A stretch of 5,325 nt of DNA from DASYYE01 sp035946955. GTDB lineage: Bacteria > Actinomycetota > Actinomycetes > Streptosporangiales > Streptosporangiaceae. Below are positions 5,201 through 5,325 of the stretch, in pieces. The stretch lies in contig DASYYE010000087.1 of the NCBI GenBank assembly GCA_035946955.1, forward strand, positions 1 through 5,325, written 5' to 3'. A model generated the notes under the pieces. The model worked only from the letters and a program-made list of their open reading frames with translations, had not been told where the DNA came from and did not search any database. A program made the position numbers and the translations under genes. How positions within the stretch are numbered: the first letter of the stretch is position 1; each line of letters opens with the position of its first letter.

Positions 5201-5325
5201 TTAAAGGGTGTATATAAAGCGTCGGCGATAGGAGCGTGGTTTGGGCTGGGGCCGTCCCCAGATCCAGGGCCGGGCGCGGGCGTTGAGCTGGGCGGTGGCG
5301 ACCTGGGTGGCGTGGGCGACCTCGT
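5201..5325 (-). CDS. C-terminal fragment of a probable transposase (IS630-like?)
   Basis: A minus-strand frame enters from the right edge and ends with TAA at 5203-5201. Its 41 visible residues read EVAHATQVATAQLNAR, then ARPWIWGRPQPKPRSYRRRFIYTL. The 'N-x-x-A-x-P-W-x-W' step followed by a basic tail resembles the C-terminal end of DDE transposases, where a helix is followed by an Asn-x-x-x-x-Pro-Phe/Trp-x-Trp segment. IS630-family proteins have this shape. The assignment rests on pattern memory only, and the catalytic DDE residues lie outside the window. The end of the gene is AT-richer (TATATAAAG at 5211-5219) than the neighbouring genes, which fits acquired DNA. The stop lies only 12-15 bp from a CTAG at 5186-5189 that could be the insertion target. 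Confidence 0.5.
   Translation of the reverse strand, partial: EVAHATQVATAQLNARARPWIWGRPQPKPRSYRRRFIYTL

Overview
The window comes from a high-GC Gram-positive bacterium, very probably an Actinomycetota member. The grounds are the strong GC bias at third codon positions, frequent GTG starts, a SigE-like sigma factor tail, and the hrcA-dnaJ-rsmE gene order that is common in that phylum. The genus cannot be told from this sequence. Six protein-coding regions fill almost all of it, and no rRNA, tRNA or CRISPR array was seen.

Left part (1-1188, + strand): the last 53 codons of an ECF-type sigma factor are followed by a gene for a single-pass membrane protein with a long Pro/Thr-rich outer tail. 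This pair looks like a sigma factor with a membrane-bound partner. The junction is odd. The best ribosome binding site serves an ATG at 161 that overlaps the sigma stop (ATGA), but a run of seven Gs leaves that frame closing after 15 codons. An eighth G would fuse it to the membrane-protein gene.

Centre (1185-4208, - strand): a compact operon reads hrcA -> dnaJ -> rsmE from right to left. HrcA is the heat-shock repressor, DnaJ a type I Hsp40 co-chaperone, and RsmE the 16S rRNA m3U1498 methyltransferase. The genes overlap (hrcA/dnaJ by 1 nt, dnaJ/rsmE by up to 20 nt), so they are probably co-transcribed and translationally coupled. A clear CIRCE inverted repeat lies between the likely promoter and the hrcA ribosome binding site, so HrcA should repress its own operon and, with it, rsmE. 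The operon meets the left gene tail to tail, and the two stop codons share one CTAG palindrome.

Right part (4209-5325): a 224-bp divergent intergenic region leads to a + strand gene for a DUF4870-type membrane protein with a long acidic, proline-rich N-terminal arm holding hexapeptide repeats. About 15 bp past its stop, an AT-richer stretch begins. It holds the C-terminal end of a minus-strand ORF that looks like a transposase, perhaps of IS630 type. The window cuts this ORF.
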